64,000 nt of DNA from Allobranchiibius sp. CTAmp26. GTDB taxonomy: Bacteria; Actinomycetota; Actinomycetes; Actinomycetales; Dermatophilaceae. The notes under the pieces are model-generated. The model did no database searches and was not told the origin of the DNA. It worked only from the letters and a program-made list of their open reading frames with translations. A program made the translations under genes and the position numbers. The stretch lies in contig NZ_JAGEKR010000015.1 of the NCBI RefSeq assembly GCF_017565405.1, positions 62,001 to 126,000 of the forward strand. The letters run 5' to 3'. Positions 1 to 8,322 of the stretch are shown piece by piece (position 1 is the stretch's first letter; each line of letters opens with the position of its first letter).

Positions 1-716
1 CGGACGGGGCCGCGCGCGACCTGCACGAGCGGCTGGCGGCACTGGTACCGACGAGGTTCGCTCTGGTGCTCAGCGACACCTCCGGCCGCGCGTGGCGCGC
101 CGGCCTCACGGACTTCGCGCTCGGCTGCAGCGGGCTGGCCGCCCTGGAGGATCTGCGCGGCCACGCCGACACCCACGGCCGCGATCTCGCGGTGACGGTG
201 CGCAACCTCGCGGACGAGATCGCGTCCGCAGCCGACCTGGTCAAGGGCAAGCTGGACCGGGTGCCGGTGGCGATCGTGCGCGGGCTCGACCATCTGGTGC
301 AGGCACCTCAGGACGGCATCCCGGCTCGGGACCTGGTGCGCTCCGGGCCCGGCGACTGGTTCGCGCTCGGCCGTGCCGAGGCGGTCCGCGACGCACTCGG
401 CGTACCCGCGGGGAGCGATCTCTCCCGGCAGCTGGGCATCGAGTCGGTCCTGCCCGAGCCGCTGGTCGACCGCGTCGCCCGCGCCGTGCGGGTGGCACTG
501 AGCGCCGACGACGAGGTGGGCGTGGACCTCGACGCCTCCGGCGAGTCCGTCACGCTGACCGCGGGCGATCTGCTGGCCCTCGGCCGGGTGTGGGCCCGGA
601 TGGAGGTCGCACTGGCCGGTGAACGGCTCGGCTGCGAAGGGTCGCCCGCGGACCTGGTCGTCACGCTGCGGGTGCGCGAGCGGTCGGCCTCTACGGCAGG
701 TGGGTCGGCAGGGTGA
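1..716 (+). CDS. cofE: Coenzyme F420-0:L-glutamate ligase, C-terminal part (cut by window edge)
   Basis: The open frame runs in from the left edge (frame from base 3) and ends at a TGA at 714-716, leaving about 237 residues. The stretch SDTSGRAWRAGLTDFALG, followed by a LRGHADTHGR segment and the DLVKGKLDRVPVAIVRGL block, is typical of CofE/FbiB. This family adds glutamates to F420-0 in the cytoplasm. The GTG at 66 is internal; the residues before it still match the family, so the true start lies outside the window. Whether this is a stand-alone CofE or the fused mycobacterial FbiB cannot be decided, but the absence of a nitroreductase domain after the ligase domain argues for stand-alone CofE. 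The 3' end overlaps the convergent glycosylase gene by 26 bp. Confidence 0.85.
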   Translation, partial: DGAARDLHERLAALVPTRFALVLSDTSGRAWRAGLTDFALGCSGLAALEDLRGHADTHGRDLAVTVRNLADEIASAADLVKGKLDRVPVAIVRGLDHLVQAPQDGIPARDLVRSGPGDWFALGRAEAVRDALGVPAGSDLSRQLGIESVLPEPLVDRVARAVRVALSADDEVGVDLDASGESVTLTAGDLLALGRVWARMEVALAGERLGCEGSPADLVVTLRVRERSASTAGGSAG

Positions 717-1617
717 TCCGCGCTCCGCGACGCGGCTTGGTGAGGCCCCCGGCCGTGACGAGGTACTGCACCCGGTAACGGTGCCCGACGTACGGCACGA
801 GCAACCGTTCCAACTGCACGTCGTCGACAGCGTCCCCCGTGAGCGCCCAGCCGATGTCCGCGGCCACGTGGTAGTCGCCGAAGCTGACCGCGTCGGCGTC
901 GCCCAGGGCCCGCTGCACCGTCTCGGCGACCGTCCACACCCCCACTCCGGGGATCGACCCCAGACGCCGCCAGGCGGTCTGCAGCGGCAGCCGCTCCAGC
1001 TCCTCCAGCCGGTGCGCCACCTGCAGCACCCGCATCACGGTGTCGGCGCGCTGGGCGTCGACGCCGGCGCGCAGCCACTCCCAGGACGGGATCCGGCGCC
1101 AGCCCGCGACGTCGGGCGGGCACATCAGGCCCAGGTCCGCGCCGGGGCCGGGTGCGGGGCTGCCGTAGCGGCGTACCAGCGTCCGGTACGCCGCGAACGC
1201 CTGCTTACCGGTCACCCGCTGCTCGATGATCGCGGGCACCAACGCCTCGAGCACGAGGCCCGTGCGGCCGACCCGCCAGTGCTGCAGCCGTTTCGCGGCA
1301 TCACGCAGCTCGTCGTGGTGCACCTCGAAGGTGCTGACGTCGTCGCCGTCGCCCAGCCAGGCGGGCAGCGCAGCCGCACACCAGGCGGCGCCGGGCCCCC
1401 AGGCCTGCAGAAGTGCCCGATGGGCTCGCTCGCCGTCGGCCTCGCGCCACACCCGCACCGTCGCCGGCCCATCGGGGGTGAGCAGACCGCGCCAGAGAGC
1501 ACCGTCGTGCACCCGCCAGGTGGGATCGCCCGCGCCGCGGCGCAGCGGGCCGAGGATCGCCCGGATCGGCACCGGCCGGCCGGGCTCCCACGTGGCGGTC
1601 TGGGGCCCCGGACTCAC
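691..1617 (-). CDS. AlkA-like DNA-3-methyladenine glycosylase (HhH-GPD family)
   Basis: 308 residues. A helix-hairpin-helix (LGSIPGVGVWTVAETV, residues 220-235) is followed by a Gly-Asp-Tyr-His segment whose Asp (about residue 248) sits where AlkA has its catalytic aspartate. The N-terminal 120 residues form the beta-rich AlkA-type domain. It should excise alkylated bases from DNA. The GTG start overlaps the stop of the upstream methyltransferase-like gene by 4 nt, so it is the last gene of a minus-strand operon that starts with glycan genes. That linkage looks like simple co-transcription, not shared function. Actinobacterial relatives are often annotated only as 3-methyladenine glycosylase or HhH protein, so substrate range is open. 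Confidence 0.8.
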   Translation of the reverse strand: MSPGPQTATWEPGRPVPIRAILGPLRRGAGDPTWRVHDGALWRGLLTPDGPATVRVWREADGERAHRALLQAWGPGAAWCAAALPAWLGDGDDVSTFEVHHDELRDAAKRLQHWRVGRTGLVLEALVPAIIEQRVTGKQAFAAYRTLVRRYGSPAPGPGADLGLMCPPDVAGWRRIPSWEWLRAGVDAQRADTVMRVLQVAHRLEELERLPLQTAWRRLGSIPGVGVWTVAETVQRALGDADAVSFGDYHVAADIGWALTGDAVDDVQLERLLVPYVGHRYRVQYLVTAGGLTKPRRGARITLPTHLP

Positions 1618-2375
1618 CTGCGTCGGAAGGCCAGCAGCGCCAGACCGAAGGTGTCGCTCTCATCGATGCGCGCCACCTGGCGGGCGCGGGCGCCCTCGTG
1701 CAGGTCGAGGTCGCCGAGCAGCGACAGGCCCTGCTCGTCGGCACGGGCGACCAGGGAGCGCAGGTCGGCGACCGACAGGGCGCCCACGTCGGACGGGCCG
1801 AGCCGCACGGTGATCGCGACGACCCCGCCGCGGCGCAGCGCGCCGGCCGCGCGCGCGAGGTCGGCGTCGACCGTCTCGGCGACGCTGGAGTGGGGGTGCA
1901 GCCGCGCGACCAGGTCGACCGACTGCGGATCGATCGTGGTCCCCACGACCTCCGGGCGCATGACGTCGACGTGGACGGGCTCGAACCCGGCCGTGACCGC
2001 CCACCGGGAGAACACCGATCGCGCGCCGGCGGTGTCGACCACCACGGCTCGGCGTCGACCGTCGTCGATGACCCGCAGGAGGGCCGCGAGGCCACCGAGT
2101 GCCGCCCAGGCGGCGGTGTCGTCCAGGGTGCGCGGCAGGCCGAGGCGGCGCGCACGGCGACGGGCGGCACGAGCGTCGGCACCGTCCACGAGCAACGCCG
2201 TCACGCGTACGTCGGACACGTTGGCGGCCCCCAGCGAGGTGGCCGCCTCAGGGGGCCGGGGGATCTTCCCGGCCGCGCCCCGGGCACCGAGCGCGGCTGC
2301 GCGAGCTCGTCCGAAAGCCTTCTGCACGGTCGGCGAGGTCGCGATCCGACCCGCCGCGGTGGAGTTACCTATCAC
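1614..2375 (-). CDS. Small methyltransferase-like protein of unknown substrate
   Basis: About 253 residues. The second half has the order of a Rossmann-type SAM methyltransferase (AVVVDTAG strand, DPQSVDLVARL, then GALRRGGVVAITVRLG), but the usual glycine-rich GxGxG SAM loop is not obvious, so activity is doubtful. A basic, alanine-rich N-terminus precedes it. I chose the GTG at 2,373-2,375 because it follows the stop of the sialyltransferase-like gene by 10 nt; the frame stays open upstream and no good ribosome site decides the start. It resembles, in shortened form, the N-terminal domain of the larger methyltransferase-like proteins in this window. Its place directly after a glycosyltransferase suggests a role in glycan modification; that is inference. 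Confidence 0.6.
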   Translation of the reverse strand: MIGNSTAAGRIATSPTVQKAFGRARAAALGARGAAGKIPRPPEAATSLGAANVSDVRVTALLVDGADARAARRRARRLGLPRTLDDTAAWAALGGLAALLRVIDDGRRRAVVVDTAGARSVFSRWAVTAGFEPVHVDVMRPEVVGTTIDPQSVDLVARLHPHSSVAETVDADLARAAGALRRGGVVAITVRLGPSDVGALSVADLRSLVARADEQGLSLLGDLDLHEGARARQVARIDESDTFGLALLAFRRR

Positions 2376-2385
2376 CCCGTCGACT

Positions 2386-3360
2386 CTAGCCCGCGGGTAG
2401 GTCACCGGCCTCGACCGCCGCGGGAAGGTAGCGCCGCAACAGTCCGCGCTGGTCGGCACCCAGCTGCTCCTCCAGGTGCTCCAGGCCCGGCACCAGGAGG
2501 CGCCATGCGCGCAGCTCGTGCAGGGCCGCGAGGTTGAGCAGGGCGGTGCTCGATCCGCCGACGACGGCCGCGCTGCCCACGACCCGCCCGTCCAGCTCCG
2601 CGGGCAGATCGCTGACGAGGGTCTCGAAACCGGCGTAGCGGGAAGGGTCCTCGGACGGGTGCGGCCGTACGACGAGTCGCAGACCCGTCGCTGCGACCCG
2701 GTCGCGGACCTCTGCCACGTGCGCCAGGTAGGAGGCCTGCGGCAGCGCACCCATCTCGACCCAGGGCTGGGTGAGCAGCACGACACGGTCGGCGCCGTCG
2801 CCGTCACCCTCGCTCGTGCGGGATCGGAACTCCGCGGCGATCACCGGGTCCAGGGCCCAGTCGCGGGCCGCGTCGTACATCGCGAAACGTCGGGTGGTCA
2901 GCACCCGGTCGGCGAGTTGCACGGCGCTCGTGCGCACCGAGCACCACGGCTCGCGCACGCCCTGCCGCAGCCAGGCGTCGTGCCGGGTGCGCCAGGTGCC
3001 GTAGCTGCCGATCCCCTCGTCGGTCACCACCACCCGGATCCGGGTCAGGCCGGCGCGCCGGCGCAGCTCGACCCACGGGCGGATCCCGGGAGCGCCGACC
3101 GCCACATAGACGAGCTCCTCGCCGCCGGGCGACACGGCATCGAGGCGGTCGAGCATCCGGATCCGCAGCCGCGGATCGTCCGGCAGCAGCCGCGCGACGT
3201 CGGACGCGTCGACCGTGGCAGTGCCGAGGAACGTGCCGCCGCCGAGGTAACCGACGTCGACGAGGTCACCCGGAGCGGTGGCGTCCAGGGCGGTGCGCAG
3301 GTAGGCGGACACGTGCACCAGGTGGGTGCGGCTGCGTACGCCGGTGACGACGACCCGCAT
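2386..3360 (-). CDS. Sialyltransferase/polysialyltransferase-like GT-B glycosyltransferase
   Basis: 324 residues, no signal peptide or membrane segment. Three hallmark motifs of bacterial sialyltransferases are visible in order: D/E-D/E-G (DEG, residues 114-116, in VVVTDEGIGSYG), HP (residues 234-235, in VVRPHPSED) and SS (residues 270-271, in VGGSSTALLN). In that family the first two motifs form the active site and the Ser pair binds the CMP part of the donor. With a full pseudaminic acid pathway in the same window, this is the best candidate to transfer CMP-pseudaminic acid (or a related nonulosonate) onto a surface polymer. The donor is inferred. The start ATG overlaps the stop of the upstream GT2 gene (TGATG), so the two are translationally coupled. 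Confidence 0.7.
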   Translation of the reverse strand: MRVVVTGVRSRTHLVHVSAYLRTALDATAPGDLVDVGYLGGGTFLGTATVDASDVARLLPDDPRLRIRMLDRLDAVSPGGEELVYVAVGAPGIRPWVELRRRAGLTRIRVVVTDEGIGSYGTWRTRHDAWLRQGVREPWCSVRTSAVQLADRVLTTRRFAMYDAARDWALDPVIAAEFRSRTSEGDGDGADRVVLLTQPWVEMGALPQASYLAHVAEVRDRVAATGLRLVVRPHPSEDPSRYAGFETLVSDLPAELDGRVVGSAAVVGGSSTALLNLAALHELRAWRLLVPGLEHLEEQLGADQRGLLRRYLPAAVEAGDLPAG

Positions 3361-4229
3361 CAGATGACCGGCGGCCGACCGGCCCGGGTCAACCGGCCGA
3401 CCGTGCGCCAGGACATCGGCGCGCGCTCGCCGGGATCGGTGGTCCAGCCCTCGCGAAAGCCGTCCAGCCAGACCGAGCGCGACCGCGCGTCGGGCACCCG
3501 CAGCATCATGACGCCGGTCCACGTGGCGAGGTAGACGGGCACCAGCGGGAGGGGCAGCCGCCGCCGCGCGACCCACACTCGGTTGCGGGCGTTGGTGCGG
3601 TAGAAGATGTCGTGGCGTGCGGCGTCCGTGGAGGGGTGGTGCACCACGACGGAGGGTACGTACTCGATGCGCCAGCCGGCGTCGACGAGTCGCCACGCCA
3701 GGTCGATGCCCTCGTGGCCGAAGAAGAAGAGGCCCGGCCATCCGCCGACCTGCTCGAACGCCGTGCGCCGGATCATGAAGACGGCTTCCCAGAACCACGT
3801 CGCCGACCCGGCCCGACCACCGTCGCGTACGTCGAACCGCGGCACCCACCGCCGCGGCGCGGGCTTGCCGGTCGGATCGGCACCCCGGGGCTGCGCGACC
3901 GCGACGCGCGCGTCCGCCGCGATCACCGCAGCGAGCCGGGAGAGCACGTCGGTCGTCGGCAGTGACGCGTCGTCGTCGTAGAAGTAGAGGAACTCGCCGC
4001 GGGCCTCGTGCGCCCCGACGTTGCGGCCCTGCGGGATGCCGACGTTCTCCGGCAGGTGCACGGTGCGCACCCAGTCCGGCAGGCCGCTCGGCTCCCAGCC
4101 GTTGCCGACCAGGACGACGTCGAGATCGACGTCCTCCTGAGCCCGCAGCGTGCGCAGCGCCTCGGTGAGCTGCACCGGACGGTCGCCCATGTGCAGCAGC
4201 ACCACGCCGATCGTGGGGGTCGTCGCCAT
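3360..4229 (-). CDS. GT2 family glycosyltransferase
   Basis: 289 residues. A GT-A fold is clear: IGVVLLHMGDRPVQLTEAL at the N-terminus, the NVGIPQGRNVGA turn, and the metal-binding acidic motif DDD at residues 85-87 (YFYDDDASL). The acceptor-side region FFGHEGIDLAWRLVDAG matches the ED/HEG motif of GT2 enzymes. A moderately hydrophobic C-terminal helix may attach it to the membrane. It should transfer a sugar from an NDP donor during assembly of the surface polymer. A GAGGAGG ribosome site (complement of 4,241-4,247) lies 11 nt before the ATG. It is first in a minus-strand operon with the sialyltransferase-like and methyltransferase-like genes, and diverges from the large gene at 4,279. Confidence 0.85.
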   Translation of the reverse strand: MATTPTIGVVLLHMGDRPVQLTEALRTLRAQEDVDLDVVLVGNGWEPSGLPDWVRTVHLPENVGIPQGRNVGAHEARGEFLYFYDDDASLPTTDVLSRLAAVIAADARVAVAQPRGADPTGKPAPRRWVPRFDVRDGGRAGSATWFWEAVFMIRRTAFEQVGGWPGLFFFGHEGIDLAWRLVDAGWRIEYVPSVVVHHPSTDAARHDIFYRTNARNRVWVARRRLPLPLVPVYLATWTGVMMLRVPDARSRSVWLDGFREGWTTDPGERAPMSWRTVGRLTRAGRPPVI

Positions 4230-4240
4230 CAGCCGCGAAT

Positions 4241-4247
4241 CCTCCTC
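4241..4247 (-). promoter_or_regulatory. Ribosome binding site of the GT2 gene
   Basis: GAGGAGG on the minus strand, 11 nt before the ATG at 4,229. It fixes that start. Confidence 0.6.
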
Positions 4248-4266
4248 GATCGGTGCGGGACCGCCC

Positions 4267-4272
4267 TAGGCT
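4267..4272 (+). promoter_or_regulatory. Leaderless-type -10 box (TAGGCT, 6 nt before ATG)
   Basis: TAGGCT ends exactly 6 nt before the ATG at 4,279 and no Shine-Dalgarno sequence lies between, so transcription would start at or next to the start codon. No -35 match was seen. Confidence 0.5.
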
Positions 4273-4278
4273 ACGAGG

Positions 4279-5700
4279 ATGACCAACGACGGCCAGCACC
4301 CAGGCGTCGGTCCCACCCTCCTCGGCGGCGAGATGACCGGGTGGCGCGACGGCATCGACCCTCCGACGGCGCTCACCGAGTGGGTCGCCGCCGTCCTTGC
4401 CGAGGCCGAGGGCAGCGTGCTGCTGATCGGCCCCCGGGCGGCCACGCTCGCGCGCCGGCTGGGCGACCGCGCCACGGTGCTGGTGCGGGGCACCATCGAC
4501 GCGGTCCGGTTGCACGCCGAGGGCATCGACGTGCGCTGCGGTGGACTCGACCGGCTGCCGCTGCGATCGGCGTACGACACGGTGGTCGTCCTCGATCCAC
4601 CGGAGCGCGTGCTCACCCCCGACTCCCCGGGCCTCGGGCACTTCGACGTCCTCGACCTCGCCGTGTCGCACGCCGACGGCCGGTTCATCGCCTACGTGCC
4701 GAACGCCCTTGCTGCCGAGAACCTTTCACAGGGTCGGGCATCGGGCGACGCGTCCTGGTGGGTCGGCACTCCCGGGTACGACGACCGCCCGCCGGTGCGC
4801 GCGGACCTGCCCGAGTCCGCGTCCCATCTCGTGCTGGGCGACACGGTGGTCCTGGACAGCACGCAGGTGACCGACCCGCTCGCGACCACCACGGTGCGCG
4901 CCGCACTCGCGGCCCACCAGGAGTGGCTCGACGTCGTCCACGCCGGTGCCGTGCGCCAGCTCGCCACCGGCTGGGTCCTGGTCCGCGGCCGGGAGCTGGC
5001 CACCCGGCCGGCCGTCTTCGCCCCGACGCTGCCGGACTCCTCCCAGACCGAGGGCGAACCGCTCGAGGTGCCGCTCATCGCCGCCCTGCGGGCCGGCGAC
5101 CACGATCGGATCCGTCGCTTCGTGGTTCTCTACCGCGAGCACGTCGAGGGACTGCCTGACGAGTATCGAGGGCATGCCGTGCCCCGCAACACGGTGGTGG
5201 TGGCCGACGGCTCCCTCGCCCCCCGGGTGAGCATCGCGGCGGAGCCCGTGGCCGCACCCGTGGCCGTGGCGCACGGCCTGTGGGACGTCGCCGCTCTGGT
5301 CGCCGGCACCGCGGCGCACCCCTACCCTCCGGAGCTGAATACCGCCGGGGTCGCACACGAGCTGGGCATGCTGACCGGCCAGGCCGGCCTGGACGACGAC
5401 GCGTGGCGCCACGCGGAGAAGCTGCGCTACGAGGTGGCGCTGCCCACGCGCCACCTGCGAACCGTCACGGGCGAGGAGAACTCGCGGATCGCCCAACTGG
5501 AGAGTGCGCTGCGAGAGCGTCAGGTGAAGATCGACTACCTGGAGGACCTGGCCACCCGGCAGGATCGCCGGATCCGTGCGCTCGAGCACGCGATCGAGAC
5601 CGAGCACGGGCCGCGCGCCCGGCAGGCGCTCTTCGTCATGACCGCGCCCACGTCGCGTTTGGTCGAGGCGGCCCGGAACCGGATCAACAAGTCCGGCTGA
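4279..5700 (+). CDS. Methyltransferase-like protein with coiled-coil tail (family A, copy 1)
   Basis: 473 residues. The N-terminal 200 residues have a Rossmann methyltransferase layout (SVLLIGPRAATLARRLG, then VLVRGTIDAVRLHAEGIDV, then AYDTVVVLDPPERVLTPDS). The middle has a degenerate nucleotide-kinase-like segment (HAVPRNTVVVADGSLAP), and residues from about 390 onward form heptad-rich helices ending in a basic tail. It shares this plan with three more proteins here (14,588; 16,612; 20,126). The architecture recalls WbdD, the O-antigen chain terminator with methyltransferase, kinase and coiled-coil ruler, but this copy is the most degenerate. It differs from the other copies in having no LQHGW partner next to it. 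Function is inferred to be surface-polymer modification or termination. Confidence 0.6.
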   Translation: MTNDGQHPGVGPTLLGGEMTGWRDGIDPPTALTEWVAAVLAEAEGSVLLIGPRAATLARRLGDRATVLVRGTIDAVRLHAEGIDVRCGGLDRLPLRSAYDTVVVLDPPERVLTPDSPGLGHFDVLDLAVSHADGRFIAYVPNALAAENLSQGRASGDASWWVGTPGYDDRPPVRADLPESASHLVLGDTVVLDSTQVTDPLATTTVRAALAAHQEWLDVVHAGAVRQLATGWVLVRGRELATRPAVFAPTLPDSSQTEGEPLEVPLIAALRAGDHDRIRRFVVLYREHVEGLPDEYRGHAVPRNTVVVADGSLAPRVSIAAEPVAAPVAVAHGLWDVAALVAGTAAHPYPPELNTAGVAHELGMLTGQAGLDDDAWRHAEKLRYEVALPTRHLRTVTGEENSRIAQLESALRERQVKIDYLEDLATRQDRRIRALEHAIETEHGPRARQALFVMTAPTSRLVEAARNRINKSG

Positions 5701-5723
5701 GCGATGCGTGGGACGATGACGCG

Positions 5724-7058
5724 ATGAGCGACGTGCCCACCTCTGCCCTGACCTCCGACGATCTCGACCTGCTGCGCAAGGAGTTCGACGCCTCCCCCAC
5801 GCATCGGATCGTCCAGAACGCGCTGACGAACGCCGCGCTCTCGGACGTGGCGCTCGATCGCGGGATCGTGACCCGTACCGACACCTCGATGTCGCATCGG
5901 TTGGACGACTGGAAGGTCACCAACCAGGAGAAGAGCGGGCGGTGCTGGCTCTTCGCCGGGCTCAACCTGCTGCGCGTCGGCGCCGCGCGGCGGATGGGAC
6001 TGAAGGACTTCGAGTTCTCCCAGAACCACCTGCTCTTCTGGGACAAGCTCGAACGCTGCAACTACTTCATGGACTCGGTGGTGCGGCTGCGCGACCGACC
6101 GGCCGACGACCGGACGCTCGGCTTCGTGCTCGACGAGGTCATGGGCGACGGCGGCCAGTGGAACATGTTCGTCGCACTGGTGCACAAGCACGGACTGGTG
6201 CCGAAGTCGGCGATGCCGGAGACGCGGTCGTCCTCCGAGACCGGCCCGATGAACGGTGTCCTGCGCTCGTTGCTGCGCCAGGCAGCGCGCGACCTGCGCG
6301 CCGCGAAGACCAAGGACGTCGAAGGGGTTCGCGCCCAGGTCATGTCCACCGCGTACCGGATCCTCGCGATGCACCTCGGCACTCCGCCGGAGAGCGTGGA
6401 GTGGCAGTGGACGGACACCGACAAGCAGTTCCACCGCGACGGCGTGCTCACCCCGCAGGAGTTCCGCGACCGGTACGTCGAGCAGGATCTCGGCGACTAC
6501 GTCTGCCTCGTCGACGATCCTCGCGAGAGCAGCCCGCGCGGAGCGACCTTCACCGTGGACGAGCTGGGGAACGTCGTGGGCGGCGTGCCCGTGCGCTACC
6601 TCAACGTCGAGCCCGACCTGCTGAAGAGCATCGCGGCCGCCTCGATCCGCGACGGCGAGCCGGTCTGGTTCGGTTGCGACGTGGGCAAGATGATGGCGGG
6701 CGACCGGGGCATCTGGGACGCGCGGCTCTACGACTACGACGGCATCTACGACACGTCGTTCGCGCTGGACAAGGCCGGTCGTCTGGAGTTCCACGACACC
6801 CTCATGACCCACGCGATGCTGCTCACCGGTGTCGACCTGGACGGCGACACACCGCGCAAGTGGCGGGTGGAGAACTCCTGGGGCGACAGCAAGGCCGATC
6901 AGGGCTTCTACACGATGAACGACTCGTGGTTCGCGCCGTACGTCTTCGAGATCGCCGCGCACAAGAGCCGCCTGCCGCAGGAGCTGCAGGACGCCTTGCA
7001 GCAGGAGCCGATCGTGCTGCCTGCCTGGGACCCGATGGGCGCGCTCGCGAACGGCTGA
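5724..7058 (+). CDS. pepC: Aminopeptidase C / bleomycin hydrolase (peptidase family C1B)
   Basis: 444 residues, close to the family's usual 440-450. The papain-type triad is in place: Cys at residue 74 (SGRCWLFAGLN), His at 363 (MTHAMLLTG) and Asn at 384 (ENSWGDS). Family members are cytoplasmic hexameric barrels that trim peptides from the N-terminus. The start is the ATG of MSDVPTS at 5,724, 23 nt after the preceding stop; the frame is open further upstream but those residues do not belong to the family. It follows the methyltransferase-like gene on the same strand without an evident functional link. Its stop is 3 nt from that of the convergent small gene, inside the palindrome CTGAGACTCAG. 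Confidence 0.93.
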   Translation: MSDVPTSALTSDDLDLLRKEFDASPTHRIVQNALTNAALSDVALDRGIVTRTDTSMSHRLDDWKVTNQEKSGRCWLFAGLNLLRVGAARRMGLKDFEFSQNHLLFWDKLERCNYFMDSVVRLRDRPADDRTLGFVLDEVMGDGGQWNMFVALVHKHGLVPKSAMPETRSSSETGPMNGVLRSLLRQAARDLRAAKTKDVEGVRAQVMSTAYRILAMHLGTPPESVEWQWTDTDKQFHRDGVLTPQEFRDRYVEQDLGDYVCLVDDPRESSPRGATFTVDELGNVVGGVPVRYLNVEPDLLKSIAAASIRDGEPVWFGCDVGKMMAGDRGIWDARLYDYDGIYDTSFALDKAGRLEFHDTLMTHAMLLTGVDLDGDTPRKWRVENSWGDSKADQGFYTMNDSWFAPYVFEIAAHKSRLPQELQDALQQEPIVLPAWDPMGALANG

Positions 7059-7061
7059 GAC

Positions 7062-7499
7062 TCAGGGTGTACGGGCGGCGCCACAGGACACTGTTACGCC
7101 GCCTGTCACCTCGTCAGCTAGCAGCACCGTACGCAACGCCACCCGCGCCGCGAGTTCGTCGGGGACCTCGAGCCCCGGCCATGCCAGCCAGGACAGCACC
7201 GGCAGGTCGAGCAGTTTGGCGACCGTCTCCGCGCGGGTCCACCGCGGCCAGACGACCGCAGGGTCGTCGGTGCCCGCACGACGTGCGAGTCGCGCCGAGA
7301 CGACCGCTCCGGCGGGCTCGGCGTCGATCGCCCGATCCACGCCCGGTCGGCCCGGGGCCACCCACACGACGCCGCGTCCGTCCGGCAGATAGGACCGCAC
7401 CCCACCGAGCGCCCGCGCCGCCGTCGGCGATGGCGCCAGCTGCAGGTGCGCCGGATCGGCATACGCCGCAACGTAGGCCGCCGGGTCGAGCGGACTCAG
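7062..7499 (-). CDS. Unrecognised small protein after the SDR gene (possible CTG start)
   Basis: I do not recognise this protein. From the first conventional start (GTG at 7,398-7,400) it is 112 residues. The frame is open back to a CTG at 7,497-7,499 that overlaps the TGA of the upstream SDR gene, giving about 145 residues beginning LSPLDPAAYVAAYADPAHLQ. The extra residues look like protein, which favours the longer form. Visible features are a basic region, hydrophobic patches (LPVLSWLAWPGLE) and no membrane segment. Its place as last gene of the ACP/AMP-ligase/SDR group suggests an accessory part in that pathway. The start codon, and so the left part, is uncertain. Confidence 0.5.
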   Translation of the reverse strand: MSPLDPAAYVAAYADPAHLQLAPSPTAARALGGVRSYLPDGRGVVWVAPGRPGVDRAIDAEPAGAVVSARLARRAGTDDPAVVWPRWTRAETVAKLLDLPVLSWLAWPGLEVPDELAARVALRTVLLADEVTGGVTVSCGAARTP

Positions 7500-8245
7500 A
7501 TGCTGCCGCCGCCGTCGATGGTCAGGACCTGGCCGTTGATGTTGGTGTCGTCGAAGAGCAGCGAGCGCACGACCGGCGCGATGTTCTCGGGTTCGACCAG
7601 GCGGCCGGTCGGCGTGCGCCGGGTGATCGTCGACAACTGCTCGGTGCCGAGCACGGAGGACATCTCGGAGGCGAAGAATCCCGGTGCCACGGAGTTGACC
7701 AGGAAGCGGCCGTGCATTTCCCGCGCCAGGGTGCGCATCGCCGAGTCGAGGCCGCCCTTGGTGGCGGAGTAGGTCACCAGACCGGAGTAGCCGCGCTGTG
7801 CGCAGACCGAGGTCACCATCACGATGCGGCCGCGTCCGGACTTGGCCATCGCGTGCCGCAGGAAGGCGCGAACCACCAGCAGCGGGGCCGTGAGGTTGGT
7901 CGCGACGATGGCCGCGATGCGCTCGGGCGAGGTGTGCACGTGCAGCGAGTCCTGGCCGATCGCAGCGTTGTTCACCAACGCGTCGATCGGGCCGAGGTGC
8001 GCGGCGGCCTCCTTGATGAAGGTGCGCACCGCCTTCTCGTCGGTGATGTCGACCGACCCGATGTGCACGTCGTCCGGCCGGTCCGCGGCGAGCTTCTCCA
8101 GCTCGGGAGTGATGGTGCGCGCGAACGTCGCGACTTTCGCGCCGGCGTCGAGCGCGTCCTGCACGAGCGCGAGCCCGAGCCCGCGGGAACCGCCGGACAC
8201 CAGGACACAGCTGGCGCGCGGAATGGCAGTTGAACTCTCAGACAT
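7496..8245 (-). CDS. Short-chain dehydrogenase/reductase, FabG-like
   Basis: 249 residues. NAD(P)-binding loop SGGSRGLG at residues 17-24, NNAAIG at about 92-97, and the catalytic Ser146, Tyr159 and Lys163 (TYSATKGG) are all present; the end INGQVLTIDGGGSI is typical of FabG-type 3-oxoacyl-ACP reductases. The likely reaction is reduction of a 3-oxoacyl thioester, possibly on the acyl carrier protein encoded upstream. I chose the ATG at 8,245 (AAGGAG at 8,259-8,264, 13 nt away) over a TTG at 8,257 that would sit almost inside the ribosome site. It lies 77 nt after the AMP-ligase gene, with a hairpin between. Confidence 0.82.
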   Translation of the reverse strand: MSESSTAIPRASCVLVSGGSRGLGLALVQDALDAGAKVATFARTITPELEKLAADRPDDVHIGSVDITDEKAVRTFIKEAAAHLGPIDALVNNAAIGQDSLHVHTSPERIAAIVATNLTAPLLVVRAFLRHAMAKSGRGRIVMVTSVCAQRGYSGLVTYSATKGGLDSAMRTLAREMHGRFLVNSVAPGFFASEMSSVLGTEQLSTITRRTPTGRLVEPENIAPVVRSLLFDDTNINGQVLTIDGGGSI

Positions 8246-8279
8246 GGAAGTTCGCAATCTCCTTCACAAGGATCGGGGT

Positions 8280-8319
8280 CCCCGCGAAGTATCGGAGCGG
8301 AGCGGAGAACTTCGTGGGG
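8280..8319. other. 11-bp inverted repeat between AMP-ligase and SDR genes
   Basis: Arms 8,280-8,290 and 8,309-8,319 pair over 11 positions with one G-T pair and an 18-nt loop. There is no T tract, so it may be an attenuator, an RNA-processing site or a factor-dependent terminator inside the operon. Confidence 0.5.
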
Positions 8320-8322
8320 TGA

